64,000 nt of DNA, from positions 2,756,501-2,820,500 of the forward strand of contig NZ_OY787459.1 of NCBI RefSeq assembly GCF_963678865.1, written 5' to 3'. The notes under the pieces were generated by a model, which was not told where the DNA came from, made no database searches, and was given only the letters and a program-made list of their open reading frames with translations. The DNA comes from Maridesulfovibrio sp. (GTDB taxonomy: Bacteria; Desulfobacterota; Desulfovibrionia; Desulfovibrionales; Desulfovibrionaceae). The translations under genes were made by a program, and so were the position numbers. Shown piece after piece: positions 50,935-59,863 of the stretch. How positions within the stretch are numbered: the stretch's first letter is position 1; every line of letters starts with the position of its first letter.

Positions 50935-51969
50935 ATGAGTATAAAAATTGAATGTACAAATGAAGCCCCCTTTGATTGGGATTCTTGGAATAGAAGCACC
51001 GTTGCTCACTCATCATATTATCAATCTTCTTCTTGGGCCAAAATGCTGAAGGAAACTGAAGAGGCTAAGCCATATTACGTTCGTATTTATAAAAATGGTT
51101 TTTTGCATGCTCAAGGTTTGATAATGAAAAGGTATTACTACAACCTATTTACAGGTAAGAAAAAAGTAGTTTTGCCGTACATAGAGTGCCTGTTCGGGCC
51201 GATTTGCAAAGTGGAAGCTGATTCATCTGTTTATACAGCTTTTTTGAAGTTGATTAAAAAAATAGCATATCGGAACATAGCGACAAATATACAGTATATT
51301 CCTTGTTACATGCATAAACTGCCCCGCTTCGATAAGACTGAAGTCCTGATGGACAATGGTTTTGTAACGAAGAAGTGGGGAACTTTTCTTGTGGATTTAG
51401 CTCCTGATGAGGAATTGATTTTTAAGAAAATATCATCAAGAGCGCGTAATAGGGTACGCAAAGCAGGAAAAATGGGCGTCAGTGTGCGGCGAATGGAAAC
51501 ATATGAAGAATTTGCCAATATTTTTATTCCCACCCTGCAAGCAGCAAAAAAAGAACAAGGTTTTGTTGCTTATCCTGCACATGAGGCCTTATGGAGCGAC
51601 TCTAAAGAAGGATATCACTATTATGTGGCATACGCTGATGACACTCCTCTGGGATGCATAGGTCTGATCGTGCATAATGGAGTCTCAAGAGAAATTTCAT
51701 CCGGTATTTTGGGTTTTTCCGTGCAAAAGAAATATCCGGCTCAAGATATCCTTCACTGGACACTCATAACCGAATCCAAAAGACTGGGTGCCAAATATTA
51801 TGATCTTGCCGGGGTCAATCCCTCTCCGGAAGAAAAGTCAAAAGATGCCAGTATACTGTTTTTTAAAAAGAAATGGGGAGGATCATATTTGGAATACCCC
51901 ATGGCGAAATTTGATTTGATACCCAAAAAAGATAAATTGGCTAAAATTGCAGCTAAATTGCTCTCTTAG
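50935..51969 (+). CDS. FemAB/GNAT-like acyl or aminoacyl transferase
   Basis: A 344-residue protein with two GNAT-like halves as in FemABX and related exosortase- or polysaccharide-linked transferases. Typical text: SSWAKMLKETEEAKPYY near the start, SRARNRVRKAGKMGVSVRR in the middle, and HWTLITESKRLGAKYYDLAGVNP..EEKSKDASILFFKKKWGG at the end (quoted in pieces), the last being the family signature. It may attach an amino acid or acyl group to an amino sugar of the glycan. ATG 50935 has AAGGA six bases upstream, better than 50932. It is AT-rich like its neighbours. Confidence 0.82.
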   Translation: MSIKIECTNEAPFDWDSWNRSTVAHSSYYQSSSWAKMLKETEEAKPYYVRIYKNGFLHAQGLIMKRYYYNLFTGKKKVVLPYIECLFGPICKVEADSSVYTAFLKLIKKIAYRNIATNIQYIPCYMHKLPRFDKTEVLMDNGFVTKKWGTFLVDLAPDEELIFKKISSRARNRVRKAGKMGVSVRRMETYEEFANIFIPTLQAAKKEQGFVAYPAHEALWSDSKEGYHYYVAYADDTPLGCIGLIVHNGVSREISSGILGFSVQKKYPAQDILHWTLITESKRLGAKYYDLAGVNPSPEEKSKDASILFFKKKWGGSYLEYPMAKFDLIPKKDKLAKIAAKLLS

Positions 51970-52094
51970 ATAGGGGCGGTCTTTTTCTGTGTTGTTTAGT
52001 TGTTGTCTTAATTCATATGAATCACATATCCCGTTAAATGTATGCAGGGATATGGTTTGACAGTTTGTTCAGAATAACCTAACAAACTCACATC

Positions 52095-52622
52095 ATGCTC
52101 AAAGAACTATTTACATCTAAAACCCGAATCAAGCTGCTGCTCAAGCTGTTTCTAAACCCTGATGTTTCTTCGTATCTCAGGGAATTAGCAGCTGAATTTG
52201 ATGTCTCACCCAATGCCATGAAAGAAGAACTAGATGGTTTGAGCGAGGCTGGATATCTAAACAAGAAAAAAGAGGGGCGTTACATCTATTACAACGCCAA
52301 CTCTTCTCACCCATTCTTTCCTGAAATCAGTTCTATCGTCCGCAAATATATTGGAATTGACCAGATTCTTGAATACATCCTTTCTACTATCGGAGATGTA
52401 GAGTCGGTTTATATTCTCGACGACTATGCCAAAGGAATCGACTCTGGAATCATTGACGTGCTAATTATTGGTGATGATACCAATTTCGACCGTATCGGCG
52501 ATCTTTGCTCAAAAGCAGAAGAAGCAATCAAACGCAAAATACGAATCATGGTTCTTAATACTCAAGAATTTGATGACACAAGTGATATTTATTTAAGGCG
52601 ACCCAATTGGAAGGTTGTCTAA
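52095..52622 (+). CDS. Winged-helix regulator with nucleotidyltransferase-like C-terminal domain
   Basis: A 175-residue protein. Residues 1-75 form an ArsR/MarR-like winged helix (YLRELAAEFDVSPNAMKEELDGLSEAGYL, then wing KKKEGRYIYYNAN). Residues 95-170 resemble a small nucleotidyltransferase-like fold (SVYILDDYAKGIDSGIIDVLIIGDD) without the full GSxxxG...DxD motif, so probably non-catalytic. Such regulators occur in exopolysaccharide loci. No Shine-Dalgarno site is visible; a TTGACA at 52057-52062 suggests a start point very close to the ATG. It sits directly before the WbpE-like gene and may control the glycan operon. Confidence 0.75.
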   Translation: MLKELFTSKTRIKLLLKLFLNPDVSSYLRELAAEFDVSPNAMKEELDGLSEAGYLNKKKEGRYIYYNANSSHPFFPEISSIVRKYIGIDQILEYILSTIGDVESVYILDDYAKGIDSGIIDVLIIGDDTNFDRIGDLCSKAEEAIKRKIRIMVLNTQEFDDTSDIYLRRPNWKVV

Positions 52623-52658
52623 AAACATATAACTACGTTTTAGATGGAGATTTAATCC

Positions 52659-53816
52659 ATGAATATTCCTTTTATTGACTTAAAAAAACAGTTTTCCCGC
52701 GTTGAAAAGCAAATTCGTGACAACATGGATACCGTTCTGGATCATGGTGCTTACATCATGGGCCCGGAAATTCCGGCCATTGAAGAAAAATTGGCTGAAT
52801 ATTGCGGAACCAAACATGCCCTCGGCTGTGCTTCCGGTACTGATGCCCTGACTCTGGCGCTCATGTCCCTGGATGTAAAACCCGGTGATGCTGTTTTTAC
52901 CACCCCGTTTACCTTCTTTGCCACAGCAGAAACAATCGCCCTTACCGGGGCAACCCCTGTCTTCGTGGATATTGACCCGGTGACCTTCAACATTGATCCG
53001 GAAAAACTAGACAAAACCATTGAAGCACTCAAAGGCTCTGATAACGGCTGTCCTCTGCCTAAAGTTGACGGGTTGACCCCTCGAGGCATCATCTCCGTTG
53101 ATCTTTTCGGACAGCCTGCTGACTATGAATCGATCAAGGCTGTGGCAGATAAGCATGACCTGTTTCTTATCGAAGATGCAGCCCAGAGTTTCGGCGGCGA
53201 ATACAAAGGTAAACGTGCATGTTCACTTGGTGACATCACCTGCACCTCATTTTTTCCGGCAAAACCCCTTGGCTGTTACGGTGACGGCGGCATGTGCTTT
53301 ACTGACGATGATAATCTGATTGAACGCTTGCGCTCCCACCGTATCCACGGCATGGGACCGGACAGATATGACAATGTTCGTCTTGGCATAACCGGACGTA
53401 TGGATTCCCTGCAGGCCGCAATTCTGCTGGCAAAATTCGAAATCTTCCCTGAAGAAGTTGACCTACGCGACAAAGTTGCAGCCACCTATGCCGAACTTCT
53501 TGCTGACGTTGAAGGGCTTACTGCCCCCTTTGTTCCCGAAGGATACCGCTCCGTATGGGCTCAGTACTGCCCACTGGCAAAAGACGGCGACCACAGAGCT
53601 CGTATTCAGGCCGCGCTTCAGGAAAAGGGCATACCTTCACCCATATATTACCCCATTCCCCTGCATCTGCAGACTGCCTTCAAGGATCTCGGATACAAAA
53701 TGGGAGATTGTCCGGTAAGTGAAGATGCTGCCAGCCGTATTTTTGCCATCCCCATGCATCCCTATCTTGAAAAAGAACAGCAGGAATTCATAGCTGACAT
53801 CATTAGGAATGCATAG
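52659..53816 (+). CDS. DegT/DnrJ aminotransferase, WbpE-like
   Basis: A 385-residue pyridoxal-phosphate enzyme. The N-terminal FIDLKKQ, GTDALTLAL, IEDAAQSFGG and the PLP-lysine region SFFPAKPLGCYGDGG match the WbpE-type UDP-3-keto sugar aminotransferases closely, including the late YPIPLHLQ segment. It should make a 3-amino-3-deoxy sugar nucleotide in the cytosol, with the Gfo/Idh/MocA enzyme at 48769 supplying the 3-keto substrate. GGAG precedes the ATG. From here to 63.7 kb the genes overlap or nearly touch, so this is the likely start of one long transcript. Confidence 0.9.
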   Translation: MNIPFIDLKKQFSRVEKQIRDNMDTVLDHGAYIMGPEIPAIEEKLAEYCGTKHALGCASGTDALTLALMSLDVKPGDAVFTTPFTFFATAETIALTGATPVFVDIDPVTFNIDPEKLDKTIEALKGSDNGCPLPKVDGLTPRGIISVDLFGQPADYESIKAVADKHDLFLIEDAAQSFGGEYKGKRACSLGDITCTSFFPAKPLGCYGDGGMCFTDDDNLIERLRSHRIHGMGPDRYDNVRLGITGRMDSLQAAILLAKFEIFPEEVDLRDKVAATYAELLADVEGLTAPFVPEGYRSVWAQYCPLAKDGDHRARIQAALQEKGIPSPIYYPIPLHLQTAFKDLGYKMGDCPVSEDAASRIFAIPMHPYLEKEQQEFIADIIRNA

Positions 53817-53820
53817 CTAA

Positions 53821-54966
53821 ATGGGAAAAACTCTCCTTGTCATCATAACAGACCGCCTTTCCCATATTATTGGGAAAGGCGAGCTGATTGACCGCTATTA
53901 TAATCCCGGCGGGGTCTTCAGTGACGTCCATATCCTGATGACCAATGATGACAGCCCGGATCATCAGTTTTTGCAACGAACCGTGGGTGACGCGAAATTG
54001 ACCCTGCATAACCTGCCCTCCGGCATGGGGCTGCTGGCCAAAACACTCTGGCGTCCGTTTCTCCTGCGGAGCTGGGCAAATCAGGCAATTGCTCTGGCCG
54101 AAGAGATCAAGCCCGAGATGGTCCGCTGTTACGGCAATTTTATTAACGGCTATGTAGGAGCAAGAATTAAAGAAGAGCTGGGAATACCGCTTTTTGTGTC
54201 CCTGCACACTCAGCCCGATCAGACCCGTGCTACTCCGGAAGTGGATTTCAAAACAAAGATTTTTTACGCCTTTTCCAAGAGTATTGAAAAATACACCTTG
54301 AAAAGAGCGGACAAAGTGAGCTGTGTATATGGTTCTATTCTGGATTATGCGCAACGCAACGGGGCAAGTGAACCTTTTGTTGCCTACAACGTGATTAATC
54401 CGGGCAATCTTGTGCGAAAAGAAGAGTATTGTTCTTCCGGTCCACTGAAAATTCTCTACGTTGGACGGGTCATACCGGCCAAAAACCCTGAGAACATTAT
54501 TCGTGCCCTGCAGGATTTAGATGCGGAGTTAACAGTGGTCGGAAGCGGCTCCAAGGAACAGGAGCTTGCAGAACTTGCAAGCGAGCTTAAAGTTGCCGGG
54601 CAGGTTCACTTTATTCCGGCCATGCCTAACGATGAACTCTGCCGGACCATGCATGAATATGACATGTTTGCCGGGCATTCCCAGTATAGCGAAATACCGA
54701 AGACCGTACTGGAGGCTTCTTTGTGCGGTTTGCCCATTCTTTTCAATTCACGTACGGGGAGTCCTGTCCCTGAATTTGAAAATAACATTGCCAAGATGGT
54801 GGAGGATTCCCCGGCAGGGTACCGTTCAGGGATTGAGTTTTTTATGGACTTGGAAAATCGGGCTGAGTACGGCACAAGGGCATTTAAATATGCTCAGAAA
54901 CATTGGGAACCGTCTTACGCAGAACAGGTTTACGCTGATATTCACAAGGAGCTGACGGGAATATGA
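53821..54966 (+). CDS. Family 4 glycosyltransferase
   Basis: A 381-residue GT-B retaining glycosyltransferase. The C-terminal half carries the family core: LKILYVGRVIPAKNPENIIRAL, the LTVVGSGSKEQEL strand, and the EX7E region around YSEIPKTVLEASLCGLPILF near residue 300. The N-terminal acceptor domain is divergent. It adds a sugar to the growing glycan, probably on a lipid carrier at the cytosolic membrane face; donor unknown. It starts 4 bases after the aminotransferase and overlaps the next glycosyltransferase by 4 bases. Confidence 0.9.
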   Translation: MGKTLLVIITDRLSHIIGKGELIDRYYNPGGVFSDVHILMTNDDSPDHQFLQRTVGDAKLTLHNLPSGMGLLAKTLWRPFLLRSWANQAIALAEEIKPEMVRCYGNFINGYVGARIKEELGIPLFVSLHTQPDQTRATPEVDFKTKIFYAFSKSIEKYTLKRADKVSCVYGSILDYAQRNGASEPFVAYNVINPGNLVRKEEYCSSGPLKILYVGRVIPAKNPENIIRALQDLDAELTVVGSGSKEQELAELASELKVAGQVHFIPAMPNDELCRTMHEYDMFAGHSQYSEIPKTVLEASLCGLPILFNSRTGSPVPEFENNIAKMVEDSPAGYRSGIEFFMDLENRAEYGTRAFKYAQKHWEPSYAEQVYADIHKELTGI

Positions 54967-56141
54967 AAAAATCGATCCTCTTCATAACATACGATTTCCC
55001 GCCGATCCTTTCACCTGAATCAATTCAGGTGCAACGCCGTGCGCTTACTTTGGCCCGTAACGGACACCGGGTCCATGTTTTGACCTGTTGTGAGAATCCT
55101 GATTTTGAATTTCTGGACCGGCAGCTTAGCCGTGATCATGAGAATCTGACTATTCACCGCGTAAACAGGCTACCCGGTGAAAAATGGCTGCATTATCTTT
55201 GTGGCGGACTGGAAATTACCGACCGCAAATTCTGGTGGAAATTCCCGGCAGCTGATGCGGCAGTTAAATTGATTAAGGAATTCCAGATTGATGCCCTTTA
55301 CAGTCATTCCACCCCGCTGGTGAACCATCTTGCAGGATTGGCCGTAAAGGAAACTGACCGTAATCTGCATTGGACAGCGCATTTTTCCGATCCCTGGACT
55401 CTGAACCCGTACCTTTCGTACCGTACAGGTTTTCAACGCAAGATCAACAAGTTATATGAAAAAGCTGTAATTTCAAGGGCAGATACCATCACAGTGACCT
55501 CGGAAAAAACCAAGGACCTGTTTGTGAAAGGACTTGCAGCTGACAGCGCTAAAATAAAAGTCCTGCCACATGTCTTTGATCCTGACCTATACACCCGCAG
55601 GAAAAACGAACCGCAGAAAAAAATTATTGCCCACACTGGCAACATATACGGTCTGCGTTCGGCTGCACCGCTCATTGAAGCGGTTCACAAAGTACAGCCG
55701 CAAAATCTTGAATTTCATTTTTACGGACGCATGAAAGAGGAAGAAAGGCAGCTTGCTGAATCCAAATGCCCTGAGCTGATCAGGTTTTTTGACCCGGTTC
55801 CTTATCTGGATTCAATCAAAGTTCTTTCTGATGCAGATATTCTGCTGGTCATAGACGCTCCGTTGAAAGATTCACCATTTTTTCCTTCCAAGCTCGCCGA
55901 CTACATCGGGGCGGGCAAGCCTGTGGTGGCTCTTAGCCCGTTGTCTTCCACGACCACCCAGATTGTGCGTGATATCCAGAAAGAATTGCTGATTGCCGAC
56001 AGTGCTGATGTTCCATCCATTGCCGCCCTTGTTCGCAGACTGGATTCAACTAATCCCGCCGAACTGCGTGAAGAAGGTAAAGACTTTTACAATATGAATA
56101 ACAGCTACGAAAATATACGTGAGGCCCTTTTTGATGAATAA
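54963..56141 (+). CDS. Family 4-like glycosyltransferase
   Basis: A 392-residue GT-B enzyme. The N-terminus has the FITYDFPPILSPESIQVQRR motif of WbuB/GT4-like transferases, with a glycine-poor loop and HWTAHFSDPW mid-protein; the C-terminal part has IIAHTGNIYGLRSA and PFFPSKLADYIGAGKPVVAL, the nucleotide-sugar site. It should add a second sugar to the same glycan. It overlaps the previous gene by 4 bases and the epimerase gene by 8 bases. Donor and linkage cannot be read from sequence. Confidence 0.88.
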   Translation: MKKSILFITYDFPPILSPESIQVQRRALTLARNGHRVHVLTCCENPDFEFLDRQLSRDHENLTIHRVNRLPGEKWLHYLCGGLEITDRKFWWKFPAADAAVKLIKEFQIDALYSHSTPLVNHLAGLAVKETDRNLHWTAHFSDPWTLNPYLSYRTGFQRKINKLYEKAVISRADTITVTSEKTKDLFVKGLAADSAKIKVLPHVFDPDLYTRRKNEPQKKIIAHTGNIYGLRSAAPLIEAVHKVQPQNLEFHFYGRMKEEERQLAESKCPELIRFFDPVPYLDSIKVLSDADILLVIDAPLKDSPFFPSKLADYIGAGKPVVALSPLSSTTTQIVRDIQKELLIADSADVPSIAALVRRLDSTNPAELREEGKDFYNMNNSYENIREALFDE

Positions 56142-57093
56142 TGCCAAAGTGCTTGTTACCGGCGGCGCAGGAGCCATCGGACTGAACTTGATTGAAAGAA
56201 TGCTTGCGGCCGGAGTCGGCGCGGTGATGGTGCTTGATGACCTTTCTTCCGGGTATAAAAATTACCTGCCGGAGGACGGGCGGGTTTCATTTGTAAAGGC
56301 TGACATCGGACAGATTGAGACCTATCGCGAGAAAATGGAAGCATTTAAGCCTGATTATGTTTTCCATCTGGCGGCCCATTTCGCCAATCAGAACTCAGTG
56401 GACCATCCCTTTAAGGATGTGCAGGCCAATATCATAGGCACCATGAACCTGCTGGAGATCTGCAAGGAAAACAAGCGACTGAAGAAATTTGTCTACACCT
56501 CATCTTCATGTGTCTACGGCAATGCCGCTATCATGAATGAGGCAGACTATATCTATCCACATGAAACCCCTTATGCCATCAACAAGTACACAGCTGAGTT
56601 GTACGTAAAATACTATGCCTCCATGTTTCAGATTCCGGCTGTATCCATCAGGGTTTTCAACACCTACGGACCATATGAGCCGCATGGGGCATACCGTAAC
56701 GTTATCCCCAATTTCATTGTCCGGGCCATCAAGGGCGAACCCCTCTTCATTACCGGGGACGGCACTGAAACCCGTGATTTCACTTTCGTAGGCAACACCG
56801 CCCAACTGCTGACCCTTGCCGCTCTTTCCGATGTTACGGATGGTGATATTTTCAACGGCGGCACAGGAAAGCCGACCCAGATCATCGATCTTGCCAAAAT
56901 GATTATCGAATACACCGGATCTTCATCCGAAATAGTCTTCAAGGAAAGACGCAATTGGGATGCGGTAAAAGACCGCCTTTCCGACATTTCCAAATCATGG
57001 AAAGTGCTGGGCTATGAGCCTGAGGTGCCGCTTGAAGAAGGTCTGAAAAAGACCGTGGATTGGTATATGAATGACTACGAGATCGAGGATTAA
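56134..57093 (+). CDS. NAD-dependent sugar epimerase (GalE/WbpP-like)
   Basis: A 319-residue extended short-chain dehydrogenase. The Rossmann motif TGGAGAIG is at the N-terminus, the Ser of the triad is in YTSSSCVYG, and the YxxxK pair is in PYAINKYTAEL near residue 152. RVFNTYGPYE and the late RDFTFVGN are typical of UDP-hexose 4-epimerases. It likely interconverts a UDP-GlcNAc/GalNAc-type donor. The ATG at 56134 lies inside the preceding gene (8-base overlap); the frame up to 56119 is not needed. The ABC transporter gene follows 9 bases later. Confidence 0.88.
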   Translation: MNNAKVLVTGGAGAIGLNLIERMLAAGVGAVMVLDDLSSGYKNYLPEDGRVSFVKADIGQIETYREKMEAFKPDYVFHLAAHFANQNSVDHPFKDVQANIIGTMNLLEICKENKRLKKFVYTSSSCVYGNAAIMNEADYIYPHETPYAINKYTAELYVKYYASMFQIPAVSIRVFNTYGPYEPHGAYRNVIPNFIVRAIKGEPLFITGDGTETRDFTFVGNTAQLLTLAALSDVTDGDIFNGGTGKPTQIIDLAKMIIEYTGSSSEIVFKERRNWDAVKDRLSDISKSWKVLGYEPEVPLEEGLKKTVDWYMNDYEIED

Positions 57094-57102
57094 GAGGACG
57101 AC

Positions 57103-58824
57103 GTGGTTATTATGATCAAAAAGATCAAAGGGCTGCTGAACCCGGTCCAGAAAAAAAGTATGATCGCGTTGGTCGTTTTGTCCATCGTTATTTCAGGAAT
57201 TGAGACAGTGGGCATTTCGGCCATACTGCCGTTTATTTCTGTCGCCAGTGATTTTTCGCTTGCAACAGACAATAAGTATTATCATTTTGTATACACCCTT
57301 TTGGGTTTTACTGACACGCAGTCTTTTGTCATTACCTTCGGTTTTGTGCTGGTCGGGTTTTATATTTCCAGAGGTTTTATAAATCTTTGTTACATGTATT
57401 TTATCCAGAGGTATTCACAAGGGATATTCCTTTCGTTAGCTATTAAAATATTTTCCAATTATGTTCATATCAAGTATCAGGATATGACTACTAGGAATAG
57501 CTCTGACCTTGCAAAAAAGCTGATTACTGAAACAGATAATGCGGCTCTTTTCTTTTATTCCCTATTGCTGTTGATTTCTGAACTGTTTGTCTCATCTTTT
57601 ATTTATGCCGCACTGCTGGTTGTTAACTGGAAGGTTACATTGGCGCTTACCGGTTTTCTTGGCTCTATGGTTTTTCTGTTAGTTAAGGTTGTTTCCGGGT
57701 TGATCAGGAAGGAAGGGCCCAAGCGCAATCATTTTCAGGAAATCTATTACCGGACAATTAATGAAACTTTGAGCAACCTGAAATTTATCAAACTGCTTGC
57801 CGGGGAAGAAACCGCCATCAAAGCATTGAATAAATCCGGTCAGGGCTATGTTAATGCCATGGTGATGAACAAAACTTACAATACTATTCCCCGCTTATCG
57901 CTTGAAAGCATCGGATTTTCATTGCTTATATCAGCTTTGATCTTCGCATTAATGCATGGGGAAAGTATTGCCAGCATTATTCCTGTTGTTTCGCTGTTCG
58001 CCTTAGCCATGTATCGTTTGCTGCCGTCTGTAAACCGTATTTTGAGCAGCTACAATAACATGCTCTACTACACCAAGAGTATTGAGTTACTCCATGAAGA
58101 TCTGAATATTGCAACTCATAATCTGGGTAATGAGCCTCTTGAATTTACAAGGCAGATCAATATTGAAAAAATGAGTTTTGGCTATACTGAAGATCCCGTA
58201 CTTGAGAATATTTCGTTGAATATCAAAAAAGGCGAAAAGATAGCGCTGATAGGAGAAAGCGGAGCAGGCAAGAGTACGCTTGCGGACATAATAATCGGGA
58301 TGTACACTTCTTTTTCCGGGCATATTCATGTGGATGATGAGCTTTTGAGCGAAAAAAATATGCTCTCATGGCGGGAAAAAATAGGATACATTCCGCAGTC
58401 CATCTATCTTTTTGATTCAACTGTTGCAGAAAATGTTGTCTTCGGACGACAATATAATGAGCAACAGGTGAAGGAAGCGCTTCATAAAGCTGAATTGACA
58501 TCTTTTCTGGAACAGAATGAAGGAATTCATACTCTGGTAGGTGAAGACGGTTCCCAGCTCTCCGGAGGGCAGAAACAGCGAATAGCTATTGCGAGAGCAA
58601 TATATGGTGACCCTGACCTGTTAGTTCTGGATGAGGCTACATCAGCTCTCGACAGCCGTACAGAGCAGAAGATCATGGATAATATTTTTAAGGTAAGTGA
58701 AGGCAAAACACTTATTATTATCGCACACCGCCTATCAACCATTGAGCAGTGTGACAAAGTTTATAAAATTGAAGATAGAGGCATCTGCCTTGTTGAAGAT
58801 AAAACCGTTCAATCTGATTGTTAG
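57103..58824 (+). CDS. ABC-type lipid-linked oligosaccharide flippase, PglK/MsbA-like
   Basis: A 573-residue fused exporter: six membrane helices in residues 1-310 and an ATPase domain after about 345, with Walker A GESGAGKST, Q-loop IPQSIYLFD, signature LSGGQKQR, Walker B LLVLDEATSALD and switch His in IIAHRLS. The length and arrangement equal Campylobacter PglK (about 564), which flips the undecaprenyl-linked glycan for PglB. A GTG start at 57103 with AGAGGAC is used; ATG 57112 is less well placed. Located amid glycosyltransferase and nonulosonate genes, and with a pglB gene 13 kb away, a flippase role is strongly suggested but not proven; a lipid exporter is the alternative. Confidence 0.88.
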   Translation: MVIMIKKIKGLLNPVQKKSMIALVVLSIVISGIETVGISAILPFISVASDFSLATDNKYYHFVYTLLGFTDTQSFVITFGFVLVGFYISRGFINLCYMYFIQRYSQGIFLSLAIKIFSNYVHIKYQDMTTRNSSDLAKKLITETDNAALFFYSLLLLISELFVSSFIYAALLVVNWKVTLALTGFLGSMVFLLVKVVSGLIRKEGPKRNHFQEIYYRTINETLSNLKFIKLLAGEETAIKALNKSGQGYVNAMVMNKTYNTIPRLSLESIGFSLLISALIFALMHGESIASIIPVVSLFALAMYRLLPSVNRILSSYNNMLYYTKSIELLHEDLNIATHNLGNEPLEFTRQINIEKMSFGYTEDPVLENISLNIKKGEKIALIGESGAGKSTLADIIIGMYTSFSGHIHVDDELLSEKNMLSWREKIGYIPQSIYLFDSTVAENVVFGRQYNEQQVKEALHKAELTSFLEQNEGIHTLVGEDGSQLSGGQKQRIAIARAIYGDPDLLVLDEATSALDSRTEQKIMDNIFKVSEGKTLIIIAHRLSTIEQCDKVYKIEDRGICLVEDKTVQSDC

Positions 58825-58864
58825 GTCAATCAAATAAACAAAAAAGATACAAGGGGAATCAATA

Positions 58865-59863
58865 ATGAAAAACATTCTCGTTACCGGCGGAGCCGGATAT
58901 GTCGGATCCATTCTGCTGCGTCGCCTGCTGGATGATGGATATGGCGTAGTTTGTGTGGATACTTTGAAATTCGGTGGTGAATCCATAATTGATATTTATG
59001 AGCACCCCAATTTTACCTTTCACAAAGTGGATGTAGCCGATGCTGCCGCCATGGATAAAATCATGGAAGAAAGCGACCTGCACGGTGTAATCCACCTTGC
59101 TGCGATCGTTGGCGACCCTGCTTGTAAACTGTATTCTGATGAAGCAAAGCGCACCAACTGGGGAGCTTCCGTATATCTGGTGGACAAATGCAAAGAACTC
59201 GGTATTGAGCGTTTTATCTTTGCTTCCACCTGCTCCAACTACGGTAAAATGCCTGATCCCGAAGGTTTTGTTGTGGAAACAACCCCTCTGGCTCCGGTTT
59301 CCCTGTACGCAGAGTTGAAAGTTAAATTTGAAAAATACTTCCTCGAGGAAATGGAAAAGACCGATGCTCTTTGTCCCACTTCCCTGCGTTTTTCCACTGT
59401 TTACGGTATGTCCCATCGCATGCGTTTCGACCTGACCGTAAACGAATTCACCAAAGACCTTGCCCTTGAAAAAGAGCTGGTTATTTTCGGAGAACAGTTC
59501 TGGCGTCCTTACTGCCACGTTGCAGACTTTACCAATGCTATGATGACCGTACTCGAAGCACCCAAAGAAAAGGTTGCTTACGATGTATTCAACGTTGGCG
59601 ACACTGCTGAGAATTACACCAAGAAGATGCTCGCTGACGAACTGACCAAGCTCTTTCCCAATGCGGACATCAAATACGTTAAAAAAGACGAAGATCCCCG
59701 CGATTACCGTGCAGATCACACCAAAATTAAAGAACAGCTCGGTTTCAAAATTACCAAGACCGTTCCTGAAGGCATGCGTGAAATCAAGGAGATTGTTGAA
59801 CTCGGTATCATTAGTGATCCCGAAAGCCAGCAGTACTACAACATCCCTCACAAGAGAGATTAA
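58865..59863 (+). CDS. NAD-dependent sugar epimerase/dehydratase
   Basis: A 332-residue extended short-chain dehydrogenase with TGGAGYVG at the N-terminus, the triad Ser/Thr in FASTCSNYG and Tyr-xxx-Lys in LYAELKVKFE near residue 150. The sequence resembles the epimerase/dehydratase group found next to LegC-type aminotransferases, where a 4,6-dehydratase (LegB) is needed to make the 4-keto substrate; it may fill that role. The next gene starts on the base after its stop, so they are coupled. AAGGGGAATCAATA precedes the ATG. Codon bias is strong, and the opposite strand has a long shadow frame. Confidence 0.85.
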   Translation: MKNILVTGGAGYVGSILLRRLLDDGYGVVCVDTLKFGGESIIDIYEHPNFTFHKVDVADAAAMDKIMEESDLHGVIHLAAIVGDPACKLYSDEAKRTNWGASVYLVDKCKELGIERFIFASTCSNYGKMPDPEGFVVETTPLAPVSLYAELKVKFEKYFLEEMEKTDALCPTSLRFSTVYGMSHRMRFDLTVNEFTKDLALEKELVIFGEQFWRPYCHVADFTNAMMTVLEAPKEKVAYDVFNVGDTAENYTKKMLADELTKLFPNADIKYVKKDEDPRDYRADHTKIKEQLGFKITKTVPEGMREIKEIVELGIISDPESQQYYNIPHKRD

